Shown here piece after piece: positions 63,486 through 64,000 of a stretch of 64,000 bases of DNA. The position numbers were made by a program, and so were the translations under genes. Under the pieces are notes generated by a model, which worked only from the letters and a program-made list of their open reading frames with translations, did no database searches and was not told the origin of the DNA. Within the stretch, counting starts at the first letter, position 1. Each line of letters begins with the position of its first letter. Source of the DNA: Neobacillus driksii (GTDB lineage Bacteria; Bacillota; Bacilli; Bacillales; Cytobacillaceae); NCBI RefSeq assembly GCF_013409995.1, contig NZ_JACCBX010000017.1:1-64000 (forward strand). The letters are read 5' to 3'.

Positions 63486-64000
63486 TTGGATGAGAAAATA
63501 AATGCAAACTATCGGTTGGTCGACACCGTCAACTCGCATGAAGCTTTTAGTTACCACTCACACGAACAATATGAAATTTATTATTTCCATGGTGGTAACT
63601 GTAAGTTTTTAATTGGTGACCATATTTATCCTTTACAAGAAGACGATATTATTATCATGAATGGTTTAACATTGCACAGAGCATACCCAGAACCAGGTAT
63701 CCCATATGAAAGAAGCGTCATTGAGTTTTCATCTGAATGGTTACGGCCAATTTTAATTAACTTAAACGTTCCTGAATTATTAAATCCGTTTAACCAGCTC
63801 AGTAATACTTTATTCCGGGGAACAGACAAAGAGAAATTAGTAGAGATTAAGGAGCTAATTAGAAAAATCGCCTGCAAAGATCAGACTACATTGCTTGATA
63901 AAGAAAATAGTGTAGAAAGTCGTTTGCGAAATGGTGAAATATCCACTTTATTCGTACAACTTCTATTTAAAATCTATGAATTAAGTAATCAACAGCTCGT
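63486..64000 (+). CDS. AraC-family regulator, N-terminal part (cut by window end)
   Basis: A TTG at 63486, with GAGGAGGAAG upstream, opens a frame that runs to the window end without a stop (171 codons). The protein starts with an AraC-type cupin sensor: HSHEQYEIYYFHGGNCKFLI, YPLQEDDIIIMNGLTLHRAY and ERSVIEFSSEWL. The DNA-binding domain would lie beyond the edge. Such regulators often control sugar-uptake or catabolic genes, here unseen. Confidence 0.75.
   Translation, partial: MDEKINANYRLVDTVNSHEAFSYHSHEQYEIYYFHGGNCKFLIGDHIYPLQEDDIIIMNGLTLHRAYPEPGIPYERSVIEFSSEWLRPILINLNVPELLNPFNQLSNTLFRGTDKEKLVEIKELIRKIACKDQTTLLDKENSVESRLRNGEISTLFVQLLFKIYELSNQQL

Noticed and set aside
1..64000. CRISPR arrays, rRNA operons, complete insertion sequences
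   Set aside because: No regularly spaced direct repeats with unique spacers, no rRNA motifs, and no transposase gene with terminal inverted repeats were seen.

Overview
The window is a low-GC, Gram-positive, endospore-forming chromosome segment, most like a Bacillaceae member (Bacillus, Neobacillus or Priestia type). The grounds are two spore germinant-receptor operons, strong GGAGG ribosome sites with frequent TTG/GTG starts, intrinsic terminators with U-runs, TPP and cobalamin riboswitches, and a cobalamin operon with the Bacillus megaterium gene set (CbiH60, CbiW, CbiX, CbiY, BtuR). Species cannot be fixed from the sequence alone.

Layout. (1) 0-12 kb is an accessory patchwork of single-gene units: LysE/RhtB exporter and divergent TrmB-type regulator, NIF3-like protein, DinB protein, cytidine deaminase, GNAT, MFS transporter, small membrane proteins and a GC-rich dienelactone-hydrolase-like gene. 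Many are broken by in-frame stops or frameshifts. Between about 2.0 and 10.3 kb nearly every gene is followed by a copy of a composite repeat of about 90 bp (short box, GC-rich hairpin with U-run, second box). (2) 12.2-13.5 kb is an M20 dipeptidase. (3) 13.9-34.0 kb is a cobalamin block: one cobalamin riboswitch precedes the cobalt importer cbiMNQO; a second precedes a tightly overlapping operon cbiH60-J-C-D-ET-L-F-G-A-sirC-cobA-cbiY-btuR, followed by a methyltransferase, a CbiW-CbiX fusion, cobyric acid synthase and an L-threonine kinase (PduX-like). Together they import cobalt, convert uroporphyrinogen III to adenosylcobyric acid and prepare threonine phosphate; cbiB, cobU, cobS and cobT are not here. 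(4) 34.6-36.4 kb holds an HTH gene and an almost empty stretch. (5) 36.4-39.7 kb encodes a large secreted protein with calcium-type (TSP3) repeats and a DUF3289-like C-terminus, plus a lipoprotein. (6) 40.0-44.0 kb is a TPP-riboswitch thiazole operon tenI-thiO-thiS-thiG-thiF, with thiF frameshifted. (7) 44.6-45.5 kb is a decayed TNT-type toxin C-terminus with an immunity-like gene. (8) 45.9-49.6 kb (minus strand, order A-C-B) and 56.8-60.9 kb (plus strand, order A-B-C-D) are two germinant-receptor operons. Between them lie an RraB-like protein, an amidohydrolase, an M28 peptidase, an aldo/keto reductase and gene fragments. (9) The right end has a stop-interrupted lipoprotein gene and the start of an AraC-type regulator cut by the window edge.

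Three features stand out. The first is the composite repeat that punctuates single-gene units. The second is the set of displaced copies of gene 3' ends (dipeptidase, thiF, and the lipoprotein gene near 62 kb) lying elsewhere in the window. The third is the high number of otherwise intact genes carrying a single in-frame stop or a one-base frameshift.
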